Notes: generated by a model from the sequence alone, not told the origin. Shown: positions 41,571 through 50,754, counted from the first letter of the stretch. The stretch is DNA of 64,000 bases from JAHJQZ01 sp963667595 (GCA_963667595.2 CAXXWD010000001.1:1054001-1118000); one strand, 5' to 3'. Program-made: numbers and translations.

Positions 41571-42425
41571 ATGCTCAGACTGGAAAATGTCAGCCGACGG
41601 TTCGGTGCCAATACCGCCGTCGCCGACTGCACCCTGACCATCCCCTCGGGGCAAATGGTCGGCATTATCGGCCGGTCGGGTGCGGGCAAATCGACGCTTT
41701 TGCGCATGATCAACCGGCTGATCGATCCCTCCGATGGGCGCGTCAGTTTCAACGACGTCGAAGTGTCCGCCCTCAAGGGCGATACCCTCAGATCCTGGCA
41801 GCGCGACTGCGCCATGATCTTTCAGCAGTTCAATCTGGTGCCGCGCATCGACGTTCTGACCAATGTCCTGCTCGGCCGTCTCAACACCCGCAACACCCTG
41901 ACCTCCGTGCTTGGCCTGTTCACCCGGCGCGAACGGGCCGAGGCGCTGACCGCGCTCGAACGGCTCGACATCGCCGAGGTGGCACTGCAGCGCGCCGGAA
42001 CGCTGTCCGGCGGCCAGCAGCAGCGAGTTTCGATTGCCCGTGCCATGATGCAGAACCCCAAGATCATGCTCGCCGACGAGCCGATCGCCTCGCTCGATCC
42101 GCGTAACGCCAAGATCGTCATGGACTCGCTCAAACAGATCAACGAGCAACATGGCATCACCGTCATTTCCAACCTTCACACGCTCGACACCGCCCGTGCC
42201 TATTGCCAGCGCATCATCGGCATGCGGGCCGGCCGCGTGGTCTTCGACGGCACGCCGGACGAGCTGACCACCGCCGTGGCGCAGGACATCTACGGCGCCG
42301 ACGGGCTCAAGGACGCGTTTTCAGAATCCATTACCTCGACTTTTCTTCCCCAGCCGGTGCCGGACGCGGCGCTGGTTTCCTCCCATTCCATCGGACCGAT
42401 CGGCTCTGCCGCAACGGCTGGCTGA
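41571..42425 (+). CDS. phnC: phosphonate ABC transporter ATP-binding protein
   Basis: A 284-residue importer ATPase. Walker A GRSGAGKST near 33, Q-loop FQQFNLVPRIDVLTNVLLGR near 84, signature LSGGQQQRVSIARAMMQ near 145, Walker B MLADEPIASLDP near 165, H-loop SNLHTLDTA near 200. ATG 41571 fits the family; a frame starting at 41469 adds an unrelated leader. The 138 bp after phnF contain no gene. Confidence 0.93.
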   Translation: MLRLENVSRRFGANTAVADCTLTIPSGQMVGIIGRSGAGKSTLLRMINRLIDPSDGRVSFNDVEVSALKGDTLRSWQRDCAMIFQQFNLVPRIDVLTNVLLGRLNTRNTLTSVLGLFTRRERAEALTALERLDIAEVALQRAGTLSGGQQQRVSIARAMMQNPKIMLADEPIASLDPRNAKIVMDSLKQINEQHGITVISNLHTLDTARAYCQRIIGMRAGRVVFDGTPDELTTAVAQDIYGADGLKDAFSESITSTFLPQPVPDAALVSSHSIGPIGSAATAG

Positions 42426-42506
42426 ACCGGATCCGTGGCTGCAAACGCCCGCGGCAAGTCCCCCGGGCGACAAAACCAAGACCGACGATCAATCAGGAGA
42501 GACGTC

Positions 42507-43412
42507 ATGCTCAAGAAAGTGCTTCTGGGCTCCATCGCCCTCATGGTGCTGACCAGTGCCGCGCTTGCCGAAATGCCGAAGGAATTCCGTATCGGCATGC
42601 TCGGCGGCGAAAACGAAGCCGACCGGTTGCGCAACGCGCAGTGCTTCGTCGACTACCTCACCGAGGATTTCGGCTTCGAGAAGGTCTCGGTCTTCCCTGC
42701 CGCCGATTATGACGGCGTCATCCAGGGTCTTCTGGGCGGCACGCTCGATTATGCCGAACTCGGCGCCTCCGGCTATGCCAAGCTCTATCTCGAAAACGCC
42801 GACGCGGCCGAACCGATCCTCACCACGGTCCAGACCGACGGCTCGACCGGTTATCATTCCGTCATGGTCGCTCGCAAGGATTCGGGCATGACCGACGTCA
42901 TGGAAATGAAGGGCAAGAAACTCGGCTTCGCCGACCCGGATTCGACTTCCGGATTTCTGATCCCGACCGTGACCCTGCCCGATGCCATCGGCATGCCGGT
43001 CGACGAATTCTTCGGCGAGACCGGTTTCGGCGGCGGCCATGAGAACCTGGTTCTCGAGGTTCTTAAAGGCACGTTCGACGCCGGCACCACCTGGGCCTCG
43101 GGCGTCGGCGCGTTCTCCGAGGGCTACACCTCGGGCAACCTTAAAAAGATGGTCGAAAAGGGCATCCTCGACATGAACGATCTCGTTCAGCTGTGGATTT
43201 CCCCGCTCATCCCGAACGGCCCGCTCGTCGTGCGCTCCTCGCTCGATCAGGACGCCAAGGACGCCATCAAGGCATTCTTCATGGACCTGCCGGCCCGCGA
43301 TCCGGACTGCTTCGCCAATCTCGAAGGCGGCGATTTCAGCGGCGTGATCGAAGTGACGCCGGAGTTCTACGCGCCGGTCATCGCGGCCCGCAAGGCCACC
43401 ATCGGCGGCTAA
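42507..43412 (+). CDS. phnD: phosphonate ABC transporter substrate-binding protein
   Basis: A 301-residue periplasmic binding protein. The signal peptide (1-21, SIALMVLTSAALA) precedes the PhnD fold: FRIGMLGGENEADRLRN near 27, LGASGYAKLYLEN near 85, KGKKLGFADPDSTSGFLIP near 137, and LIPNGPLVVRSSL near 233. AGGAGA lies eight bases before ATG 42507. A hairpin followed by TTTT separates it from phnE, as is usual for highly expressed binding proteins. Confidence 0.94.
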   Translation: MLKKVLLGSIALMVLTSAALAEMPKEFRIGMLGGENEADRLRNAQCFVDYLTEDFGFEKVSVFPAADYDGVIQGLLGGTLDYAELGASGYAKLYLENADAAEPILTTVQTDGSTGYHSVMVARKDSGMTDVMEMKGKKLGFADPDSTSGFLIPTVTLPDAIGMPVDEFFGETGFGGGHENLVLEVLKGTFDAGTTWASGVGAFSEGYTSGNLKKMVEKGILDMNDLVQLWISPLIPNGPLVVRSSLDQDAKDAIKAFFMDLPARDPDCFANLEGGDFSGVIEVTPEFYAPVIAARKATIGG

Positions 43413-43421
43413 GCTCTCTCG

Positions 43422-43458
43422 GGCCGGCGGTATCGTTTCCTGATACCGCCGGTCTTTT
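43422..43458 (+). terminator. intra-operon attenuator hairpin after phnD
   Basis: GGCCGGCGGTATC (43422-43434) pairs with GATACCGCCGGTC (43442-43454), allowing one G-T, around the loop GTTTCCT, and TTTT follows (43455-43458). The T-run is short, so partial termination is likely, lowering permease expression relative to phnD. Confidence 0.75.
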
Positions 43459-43484
43459 CATGCCGATCAGCAGGTGAAGACACG

Positions 43485-44456
43485 GTGAATACGACACCAA
43501 GCGGTGGCCTAAGCCCACATTCCAAGCTCGACCTCATCGAGGCGAATTTCCAGGACCTGGCGAGAACGCGCCGCCTTTATACCCTTCTCGCCGTTTCCGC
43601 CCTCGTAGTCGCCGTCACCTGGTCGGCCTGGTTCGCCAACGACACCAATGCCGGCAAGTTTTTCGACCGCCTGCCCTATTTCTTCGACTTTTTCATCGAC
43701 CTGATGCCGCGCGACCCCATGGAACCGCTGCGGGCCCTGTTCGATCTGCCGAGTCCTTATTACGACGGCTCGCTCAAATATAACTACGAGGTCGGCCGGA
43801 TCGCCCTTTTCGGCGATTTTTATCTGCCGGAGTATTTTTTCAAGATGATCGAGACGCTCAACATCGCGGCGGTCTCGACCATTTTCGGCTACGCCCTCGG
43901 CTTCGTTCTCTCGTTCCTCGCTGCCGCCAACATGAACACCAACCGCTGGTCGCGGTTCGCGGTACGGCGCTTTCTCGAGATTTTGAGGGCCTTTCCCGAG
44001 ATCGTCATCGCCGGCTTTTTTCTCGTCGTTTTCTCGATCGGCGCCATTCCCGCCATCCTCGCCGTCGCCATTCACACGGTCGGGGCGCTCGGCAAGATGT
44101 TCTTCGAAGTGGTCGAGAACGCCGACATGAAGCCCGACGATGGCTTGCGGGCGGTCGGGGCCAACTGGATCGAGCGGGTCTGGTTCGGCATCGTGCCCCA
44201 GGTCATGCCCAATTTCGTGTCCTATGGCCTCTTGCGCCTCGAAATCAACGTTCGGGCCTCGACGATCATCGGAGCCGTCGGCGGTGGCGGTATCGGCGAA
44301 TCGCTGAGGCTCTCGATCTCGCGCGGCCACGAGGCCAAGACGCTGGCCATCGTCTTTTTGCTGTTCGTAACCATCATCGTCGTCGACCAGCTAAGCGCCT
44401 GGCTCAGGCGCAAGCTCGTCGGCGAACAGGCTTTCCTCGCGGAGGGCATGGCATGA
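43485..44456 (+). CDS. phnE: phosphonate ABC transporter permease 1
   Basis: A 323-residue permease starting with GTG at 43485 (AGGTGA upstream). One N-terminal helix (about 28-47) is followed by a periplasmic loop of about 70 residues and then the MetI-type core from about 122 (MIETLNIAAVSTIFGYALGF). The EAA loop reads ENADMKPDDGLRAVGANWIERV near 208 and the family's GAVGGGGIGE near 265. ATGA overlap with the second phnE. Confidence 0.9.
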   Translation: MNTTPSGGLSPHSKLDLIEANFQDLARTRRLYTLLAVSALVVAVTWSAWFANDTNAGKFFDRLPYFFDFFIDLMPRDPMEPLRALFDLPSPYYDGSLKYNYEVGRIALFGDFYLPEYFFKMIETLNIAAVSTIFGYALGFVLSFLAAANMNTNRWSRFAVRRFLEILRAFPEIVIAGFFLVVFSIGAIPAILAVAIHTVGALGKMFFEVVENADMKPDDGLRAVGANWIERVWFGIVPQVMPNFVSYGLLRLEINVRASTIIGAVGGGGIGESLRLSISRGHEAKTLAIVFLLFVTIIVVDQLSAWLRRKLVGEQAFLAEGMA

Positions 44457-46024
44457 TCAGTCTCGAGCCCGCCGACGTCACACGTGTTGAAAACCGCTAT
44501 CCGGACGTGTTCAGCAAGAATCGCTGGCGTCGTTTCGCCCCGCTTTTCGGCGCCGTCGCAGTGGCGCTCTATTTCGTCTATGTGTGGAATTTCTTTTCCA
44601 TGACCGACGTGCTCGATCGGGCGAAATGGGATATCGCCGGCAATTATCTCGCCGACTGGGTCTCCTACGAATCCCGTCCCGACATCGAAATCAACGACAC
44701 CTGGCTCGATATCGCCTTTCCGCGTTTCGATCCCCTTGGCAGTGACCCGCATCCGGACTGGCTCACCAGCCAATCGGGTGTGGTCACCAAGACCATCGAA
44801 ATCGCTGCGCCGGTAACGACCGAGCCCGGCGCCAGGCAAAACGCCGGCTTCATGGGATCTCTGGCGCCGACCGGCAGCGCGTCCGACGCGGCGACATCTG
44901 CAACGTCCGCCTTTGGGTTCATGGGTGCCGGCGGAGCCGTCGGAACGACGCCAGCGACACCGGTCGAGAAAACGACCGAGACGATCACCGAGGAGGCGAT
45001 CGTTCGCGCCGTGGTGCATCAGGGCGCCGGGATCATCACGGTCACGCCCGGACTGGTCGAGGTGGAAAGAAACGGGGCGATCTTTGCTTTCACTGTCAAG
45101 CGTGGAACCGGCGTCTTTCCGCGCCAGGACCTGCCCGACTGGATCACCCAGAAGGAATCGGGTGGCAAGGTCTATGTCTGGCTCGGGTTCGACGGCCGCG
45201 TCGAGATCGAAGACGACGAGGTCAAACTGCGCTACCGGTTCCTGGGCTGGGAGAATTTCCTGTTCGATACCAGTTCGCCCTTCTTCGGCAAATCGCTGGG
45301 TGAGGTGGCGGGACTGGTCCTTTCCGGCCCGGACGTCATCGCCGGCACGCCGAACTGGCGGCTTGCCTTCGACAATATCTGGAACAATGCCGAATGGCAG
45401 CATGGCGATGTGTGGGTCAAGCTCGTGCAGACCATCGTCATGGCCTTCATGGGCACGCTTCTCGCCTCGGCTCTGGCTTTTCCCCTTTCCTTTGTCGCCG
45501 CCCGCAACATCACGCCCAATCGCGCCGTCAACTGGAGCATGAAGCGCGTCTTCGATTTCACCCGCTCGGTCGACATGCTGATCTGGGCGCTGTTTTTCAC
45601 CCGCGCCTTCGGCCCCGGCCCGCTGGCCGGCATTTCGGCGATCTTTTTCACCGACACCGGCACCTTCGGAAAGCTCTTTTCCGAATCGCTCGAAAACATC
45701 GACGACAAGCAGCGTGAGGGCGTGCGCTCGGTCGGCGCACATCCGCTTCTGGTCCACCGTTTCGGCATCATCCCGCAGGTGTTGCCGGTCTTTTTGTCCC
45801 AGACCCTTTATTTCTGGGAATCCAACACCCGTTCGGCGACGATCATCGGTGCGGTCGGTGCCGGCGGTATCGGCTTGAAGCTCTGGGAATCGATGCGCAC
45901 CAATGCCGACTGGGAAAACGTCTTTTATATGGTGATCCTCATCCTCATCGTCGTCTTCGTTTTCGACAACATCTCGGGATTCCTGCGCGCGCGCCTGATC
46001 GGCACCACCCGGGCAGCCGACTGA
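44453..46024 (+). CDS. phnE: phosphonate ABC transporter permease 2 with large periplasmic insert
   Basis: A 523-residue permease, about twice the usual PhnE length. Helix 1 (about 24-46) is followed by about 270 residues outside the membrane, containing a Ser/Ala/Thr/Gly-rich linker (about 135-170) and a region of beta character (EAIVRAVVHQGAGIITVTPG near 182). The MetI core starts near 324 (LVQTIVMAFMGTLLASALAF), with the EAA loop DKQREGVRSVGAHPLLVHR near 420 and GAVGAGGIGL near 466. It should pair with permease 1 to form the channel. Confidence 0.88.
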   Translation: MISLEPADVTRVENRYPDVFSKNRWRRFAPLFGAVAVALYFVYVWNFFSMTDVLDRAKWDIAGNYLADWVSYESRPDIEINDTWLDIAFPRFDPLGSDPHPDWLTSQSGVVTKTIEIAAPVTTEPGARQNAGFMGSLAPTGSASDAATSATSAFGFMGAGGAVGTTPATPVEKTTETITEEAIVRAVVHQGAGIITVTPGLVEVERNGAIFAFTVKRGTGVFPRQDLPDWITQKESGGKVYVWLGFDGRVEIEDDEVKLRYRFLGWENFLFDTSSPFFGKSLGEVAGLVLSGPDVIAGTPNWRLAFDNIWNNAEWQHGDVWVKLVQTIVMAFMGTLLASALAFPLSFVAARNITPNRAVNWSMKRVFDFTRSVDMLIWALFFTRAFGPGPLAGISAIFFTDTGTFGKLFSESLENIDDKQREGVRSVGAHPLLVHRFGIIPQVLPVFLSQTLYFWESNTRSATIIGAVGAGGIGLKLWESMRTNADWENVFYMVILILIVVFVFDNISGFLRARLIGTTRAAD

Positions 46025-46032
46025 AACTGTCT

Positions 46033-46992
46033 TCAATCCTTTGCCGGTAGCACCAGTTTTGCGATAAGGCCGCGATGGTTGGAACCAAGACTGTCCGGAA
46101 AGGCCTCAAGGCTTTCCAGGCCAATCCCGTTGACCAGAATATGATCGATCGGAAAGCCCAGGGCATCGAACGGACCCAGTCCAGTCGGCCAGGTGGCCGG
46201 CTCCAGAGCCTTTCTCTTGAGACCGGAGGCGTCGAGAAAGGTCACAAAGCGCGGCGACCAGGAGGCCGTGTTGAAGTCGCCGGCGGCAATGACCGGCATG
46301 TCGATCCCGGCAATCCGCTCGGCGGCGCGCCGGTATTCGGCCTCCTGCCAGGTGCCGATTTCGGCCTTGGTCAGATGCAGGCCGGCCAGTGCGATTTTCT
46401 GGTCCGCAACTGTCGTCGTCACGATAAAGAACCGCGTCGGCGCCCGCGCCTCGTCAAGATAATAGTCCGGCGCGCTCAGCTTGAAGCGTGATAGCAAAAG
46501 ACTGTCGCAGCGCCTGATGACCGTGCCGCAACCGAGCTGATAGGGATAGGTCTTTTTCAGCCGATCGAGATAGGGTTTGAGGGGCTGGCCCTCCTGGATG
46601 AAGGCGATGTCGGGCCGTTCATCCTCGATGAACCGGGCGATCCGCTCGCCATTTTCCCAGTTCCAGCCCAAAAGGTTGAAGCTCATGACCTTGAGTGCGG
46701 TTCCGTTTCCTTCTGCTTTTGGCGTCGCGGTGTGCGGGGCCAGTGTCGAGACCATGTGGACAAGAACGAGAACCGACACGAAAATATAGAAAAGCCCGGT
46801 CAGGCGCCGATGCAACAAAAGGAGCAGAACCGCCATAACCAGAACGATCACCACCAGGTGCAGTCTGAGACTGCCGAGAATGACGACGACCGGATGCTGC
46901 GAGTCTAGAAAGCTCACCGCCAGCGCCAGACTGCCGGCAAGCGCCAGAAGGGCCGGAATATCGGACAGGACAGGCGGGAGGGTTTTCATCAT
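46033..46992 (-). CDS. endonuclease/exonuclease/phosphatase-family membrane protein
   Basis: A 319-residue protein: N-terminal membrane helices (about 10-28, 33-52, 60-85) and a periplasmic EEP domain from about 98. EEP motifs visible: VMSFNLLGWN near 100, FIQEGQP near 127, AGLHLTKAE near 196, AGDFNTASWSP near 232 and GSNHRGLIA near 303. Related proteins are phosphodiesterases or phosphatases of unknown substrate. The start ATG (46992, ATGATG) overlaps by two bases the start ATG of the divergent gene at 46991. Confidence 0.82.
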   Translation of the reverse strand: MMKTLPPVLSDIPALLALAGSLALAVSFLDSQHPVVVILGSLRLHLVVIVLVMAVLLLLLHRRLTGLFYIFVSVLVLVHMVSTLAPHTATPKAEGNGTALKVMSFNLLGWNWENGERIARFIEDERPDIAFIQEGQPLKPYLDRLKKTYPYQLGCGTVIRRCDSLLLSRFKLSAPDYYLDEARAPTRFFIVTTTVADQKIALAGLHLTKAEIGTWQEAEYRRAAERIAGIDMPVIAAGDFNTASWSPRFVTFLDASGLKRKALEPATWPTGLGPFDALGFPIDHILVNGIGLESLEAFPDSLGSNHRGLIAKLVLPAKD

Positions 46993-47890
46993 GCGAGAGT
47001 TCGGGAAGATCCGGCTTTCTGAGGCTTTCGAAAGATTTTTGCCGCAATTACATGGTGAATGCGGCAGAGGGCGGGCAGGACTGCTTGGGCTGGAACACTT
47101 TCTTATAAACCTTGTTCCGGTTCTCGTTCTTTTTTGGGCAGGGACGGTAGAAACGACCGCCTGCGAGATGGTAACCGATATGCTCGAGGCCAATGTGATC
47201 GGCGCGCCGGACGGGGCCACACTCATTTTGTCGAATGGCGACAAGCTTCGTCTGAGTGGCATCCAGGCGCCCAAGCTTTACGGACCGGACCGGCACGGCA
47301 CCAACTGGCCGCTTGCGTTTGAAGCCCAAACCGTGCTCGATCATCTGGCGGCGGGGCAAGCCATCGCGATTTCCGCCGGCACAACGGCGCGCGACCGGCA
47401 CGGACGTCTGATCGGACAGGCCTTTCTCGATGACGGCACCTGGGTACAGGAAAAGATGATCGCGGCCGGTTTCGCCCGTGCTTATTCTTTTGCCGACAGC
47501 CGCGACTGCGCCGGCGAACTGCTCAAGGCGGAAGCCAAGGCGCGCGCCGAGCGGCTGGGCCTGTGGTCCGATCCGTTCTATGCCATACGCGACGCGGCGC
47601 GGCCGGATGATCTTCTCGACCGGCTCGGTTCTTTCGAACTGGTCGAAGGGCGCGTTCTCCTGGCGGACGAGGTTGGCACGTCAGTCTATTTGAATTTCGG
47701 GCGCTACTGGAAACGGGATTTCACCGTGACGATCGACAAGAAGGCACGAAAGCTTTTCGATGCAGCCGGCTTCGATCCGCTCGGACTCGACGGCGCGCTC
47801 ATCAGGGTCCGGGGCTGGATCGAAGAGCGTGACGGACCGCGCATCATCGTGACCCATCCCGAACAGATCGAGGTGCTGGCAACGCCATGA
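46991..47890 (+). CDS. thermonuclease-like (SNase-fold) exported protein
   Basis: About 299 residues with a hydrophobic N-terminal segment (about 34-52) likely to be a signal, then an SNase-like domain (about 65-200): DGATLILSNGDKLRLSGIQAPK, RDRHGRLIGQAFLDDGTWVQEKMIAAGFAR-type blocks, and AERLGLWSD. The second half contains another OB-like stretch (GRVLLADEVGTSVYLNFG, VRGWIEERDGPRIIVTHPEQIEV). Catalytic arginines are only partly recognisable. ATG 46991 is the only in-frame ATG before the hydrophobic segment; TTG 47038 is an alternative. ATGA overlap with the M48 gene. Confidence 0.75.
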   Translation: MREFGKIRLSEAFERFLPQLHGECGRGRAGLLGLEHFLINLVPVLVLFWAGTVETTACEMVTDMLEANVIGAPDGATLILSNGDKLRLSGIQAPKLYGPDRHGTNWPLAFEAQTVLDHLAAGQAIAISAGTTARDRHGRLIGQAFLDDGTWVQEKMIAAGFARAYSFADSRDCAGELLKAEAKARAERLGLWSDPFYAIRDAARPDDLLDRLGSFELVEGRVLLADEVGTSVYLNFGRYWKRDFTVTIDKKARKLFDAAGFDPLGLDGALIRVRGWIEERDGPRIIVTHPEQIEVLATP

Positions 47891-49368
47891 GCCGTCCGTT
47901 CCGCCCCATGATGCACAAGACCATTGCCATCGCTCTGGCGCTTTTCGCGCTGTCCGGATGTTCGAGCCTCCTGCCCGGCAACGATATTTCGGTTGCGCGC
48001 ACGGGCGAGACAAATATGGCGCCGGCGATCCCCGAGGGCACCGATCCCGATGATGTGGTGGTCGGACGACGCGAACACCCGCGCATCATTGCGTCCTATG
48101 GCGGCGTCTATCACGATGCGGCAGCCGAAATCATGATCGCCCGCATCACCGGCAAGCTGCTGGCGGCGGCCGACCAGCCGGACACGCCCTATACGGTCAC
48201 AATTCTCGATACACCGCAAGTCAATGCCTTTGCCCTGCCCGGCGGCTTCATCTACGTCACGCGCGGCATCCTGGCCCTGGCCAATAACGAATCCGAGCTG
48301 GCGGCCGTGATCGGGCACGAGATCGGCCATGTGGTGCTCAGGCATGCGCGCGCCCGGTCGAACCGCGTTCGCTCCAGCGAAATTGTCAACAAGGTGATCA
48401 CCGGCATTTTGGGCGGCGATCTCGAAACCGACCAGTCGGCGGCGCGGGCACGTTTGTCGCTGGCCACCTTCAGCCAGGCGCAGGAACTGGCGGCCGACAG
48501 GGAAGGCGTCCATATCGCGGCACGGGCCGGCTTCGATCCCAATGCCGCCGCACGCTTCCTGTCCTCGATGGGGAGGTTCGCCGCCATGGCCGGGTCCAGC
48601 GATGAGGGAGGTGACGATTTCCTGTCGAGCCACCCCTCCACCCCCGATCGCATCGAACGGGTGCTCGATGAGGCACGCGGTCTCGGTTGGGAGCCCGGCT
48701 GGACCACGAGCGGGCGTAAAACCTATCTCACGGCGATCGACAATCTGGCCTTCGGCGACAGTCCGAACCAGGGGGCCATCGTCGGACGCCAGTTCATCCA
48801 TCCCAAGCTCGGCTTCACCTTCTCCGTTCCCACGGCCTACAGTTTGCAGAATACGTCGACCGCGGTGGTCGGACTGGCGGGCGATGGCGAGGCAGTCCGG
48901 TTCGACAGCGCAGAAGTGCCGGAAACCATGTCCCTGACCGATTATCTGAGATCGGGCTGGATCGCCGGACTCGACACCGAAAGCGTCGCAGCCGAGACCC
49001 ATAACGGCATCGAAATGGCCAGCGGATCGGCCGAAACCCCGCAATGGCATTTCCGCGTGACCGCCGTCCGTTTCGAGGGCGATGTCTATCGCTACATCTT
49101 CGCTTCGCGCACGGGCGACGCTGATTTCCTCAAGCGGGCCAAGGAGACAATTTCCAGCTTCCGCAAGGTCACCGGCAGCGATACCCGCAAGATCAAGCAC
49201 ACCGTCCTGTCCATGGTGACCGCCAGGCCGGGCGATACCACCGCCTCGCTTGCCGCCAAAATGACCGGCGTGGTCGACGGCTCGGACCTCTTCTTGGTGC
49301 TGAACAGCCTTTACCAAGGCGATCCGATCACGCCGGGCGAGCAGTACAAGATCGTCAGTGTCGAGTGA
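47887..49368 (+). CDS. M48-family metalloprotease lipoprotein (BepA/LoiP-like)
   Basis: A 493-residue envelope protease. A lipoprotein signal ends in the lipobox LSGC (Cys 25). The zinc site is HEIGHVVLRH near 144 with the third ligand in ELAADREGV near 200, and SSHPSTPDRI near 248 is a family block. The C-terminal half (about 285-490) carries an M48-associated domain and a LysM-like end (ARPGDTTASLAAKM, YKIVSVE). Such proteases maintain outer-membrane assembly factors. Coupled by ATGA to the thermonuclease-like gene. Confidence 0.9.
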   Translation: MSRPFRPMMHKTIAIALALFALSGCSSLLPGNDISVARTGETNMAPAIPEGTDPDDVVVGRREHPRIIASYGGVYHDAAAEIMIARITGKLLAAADQPDTPYTVTILDTPQVNAFALPGGFIYVTRGILALANNESELAAVIGHEIGHVVLRHARARSNRVRSSEIVNKVITGILGGDLETDQSAARARLSLATFSQAQELAADREGVHIAARAGFDPNAAARFLSSMGRFAAMAGSSDEGGDDFLSSHPSTPDRIERVLDEARGLGWEPGWTTSGRKTYLTAIDNLAFGDSPNQGAIVGRQFIHPKLGFTFSVPTAYSLQNTSTAVVGLAGDGEAVRFDSAEVPETMSLTDYLRSGWIAGLDTESVAAETHNGIEMASGSAETPQWHFRVTAVRFEGDVYRYIFASRTGDADFLKRAKETISSFRKVTGSDTRKIKHTVLSMVTARPGDTTASLAAKMTGVVDGSDLFLVLNSLYQGDPITPGEQYKIVSVE

Positions 49369-49495
49369 CTCACTCAGTCGATTCTGAAGCCACGTGCCGA
49401 TAGCCTCTGACGTCGAGTCGGGGTCAAGTCACGTTGCGTCTTCAGTCTGTGAAGGCGAGACCGGTAAGACAGATGACGTGAAATCGGGCAGCGAA

Positions 49496-50041
49496 TCAGG
49501 TGCAGATCTTGTCAAAGTGAAAGCGATCCGGCGTTGACAGGTCGTCGCTGGCGATGAATCCAAGGCTTTCAAGAAGGCGCGCCGAGGCCGTATTGTCGCC
49601 ATCGACTTTGGCGCTGATGTGCACCGGCGCGGTTTTTTCGATTGCTGCGACCAAGCTGCCGACAAACTCTTTGCCAAAGCCTTTTCCCCACTCTCGTTCG
49701 CCCAGGAAATAGCCGATCATGATAACCGGGATTCGTGCCTGCGCTTGCTCGTCATCGCCAAAGAGCATACCCAGCCCGATCAATCGGCTATCCGCACGGG
49801 CGTGCGCGCACCAAATTTCCTCTTCCTTGTCACGGTCACCAATCCAGTCTGCGATGGCTGCATAGGTGCCCGGAAAATCCATCTCCAAGGGCAGGCGCTT
49901 GGTGATGGAGGGCGTGAGCATTTTCTCAAGTGCATTTTCCAGCGCCGGGCGTCGGATGGGGTCGGCTAGGATTGAACGCCAATTAGTTATGACGAGACGT
50001 CCGGTCTCAATACGTCGCGACGGATCGATTGCCTGCGCCAT
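49496..50041 (-). CDS. GNAT N-acetyltransferase (RimJ/RimL type)
   Basis: A 181-residue GNAT of the RimJ/RimL-like group. The acetyl-CoA loop is GEREWGKGFGKEFVG near 114 (R/Q-x-x-G-x-G/A pattern) and the C-terminal block is VDGDNTASARLLESLGFI near 147. Substrate unknown. It stands alone between the M48 protease and carD; 49369-49495 holds no gene. Confidence 0.83.
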   Translation of the reverse strand: MAQAIDPSRRIETGRLVITNWRSILADPIRRPALENALEKMLTPSITKRLPLEMDFPGTYAAIADWIGDRDKEEEIWCAHARADSRLIGLGMLFGDDEQAQARIPVIMIGYFLGEREWGKGFGKEFVGSLVAAIEKTAPVHISAKVDGDNTASARLLESLGFIASDDLSTPDRFHFDKICT

Positions 50042-50123
50042 GGTGACTTGCCCCTCTACACGCGATTTTGCGCCACTCTAGTACGGGTCCCGCGTCTTGC
50101 CAAAGACGTGGAACCGAATCGAT

Positions 50124-50151
50124 AAAAAAAGGCCGGCTTCAAGCCGGCCTT
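50124..50151 (-). terminator. intrinsic terminator of carD
   Basis: On the minus strand AAGGCCGGCTT and its partner AAGCCGGCCTT form an 11-base inverted repeat around one central base (50129-50151), followed by TTTTTTT (50130-50124 read leftwards, the run overlapping the stem base). It begins 28 bp after the carD stop. Confidence 0.88.
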
Positions 50152-50178
50152 CGGCAAAGCAACCTTCAAAAAAACCGC

Positions 50179-50754
50179 TCAGGCGGCGGCTTCCTCGTCG
50201 TCTTCCTCGACGTCCGCCGCCTCGGATTTGGCGGCGCGGCGCGGGCTCTTGGCGAGGTTCTTTTCGATCAACTGGATCGCTTCGGTCAAGGTCAGCTTGT
50301 TGACCGCCGCGATCTCGCGCGACATGCGGTCCATGGCCTGCTCGAACAGCTGGCGTTCCGAATAGGACTGCTCGGGCTGGTCGTCGGACCGGTAAAGATC
50401 GCGTACGACTTCGGAGATGGCGACCAGGTCGCCGGAATTGATCTTGGCTTCGTATTCCTGGGCCCGGCGCGACCACATGGTGCGCTTGATGCGGGCTCGG
50501 CCCGTCACCGTTTCGAGCGATTTTTTCACCACGTCGTCCTCAGCAAGCTTGCGCATGCCCACCGACTTGATCTTGGCAACAGGAACGCGAAGAGTGAGCT
50601 TGTCCTGCTCGAAGCTGATGACGAACAGCTCGAGGGTCAAACCGGCAACTTCCTGTTCTTCGATTGAGACGATCTGGCCAACGCCGTGCGCCGGATAGAC
50701 GATAAACTCACCCGTCTTGAAACCGACACGCTGCTGAGATTTTTTCGTTGCCAT
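50179..50754 (-). CDS. CarD-family transcriptional regulator
   Basis: A 191-residue CarD/CdnL-type protein that binds RNA polymerase and stabilises open complexes. The N-terminal RNAP-interaction domain shows FKTGEFIVYPAHGVGQIVSIEEQEVAG (about 12-38, with breaks) and LRVPVAKIKSVGMRKL near 55; the helical DNA-binding part has RTMWSRRAQEYEAKINSGD near 90. The acidic/alanine tail (KSEAADVEEDDEEAAA) is variable. ATG 50754 sits ten bases from GGAG; an ATG at 50763 is too close to it. Confidence 0.93.
   Translation of the reverse strand: MATKKSQQRVGFKTGEFIVYPAHGVGQIVSIEEQEVAGLTLELFVISFEQDKLTLRVPVAKIKSVGMRKLAEDDVVKKSLETVTGRARIKRTMWSRRAQEYEAKINSGDLVAISEVVRDLYRSDDQPEQSYSERQLFEQAMDRMSREIAAVNKLTLTEAIQLIEKNLAKSPRRAAKSEAADVEEDDEEAAA

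Noticed and set aside
44222..46036. 604-codon leftward frame antisense to the second phnE
   Set aside because: Composition (Gly/Asp/Arg/His-rich, no motif) is that of a shadow of the permease gene, which has clear family motifs on the other strand.
47704..49317. 537-codon leftward frame antisense to the M48 protease gene
   Set aside because: The forward strand has a lipobox and a HEIGH zinc motif; the antisense product has no recognisable feature.
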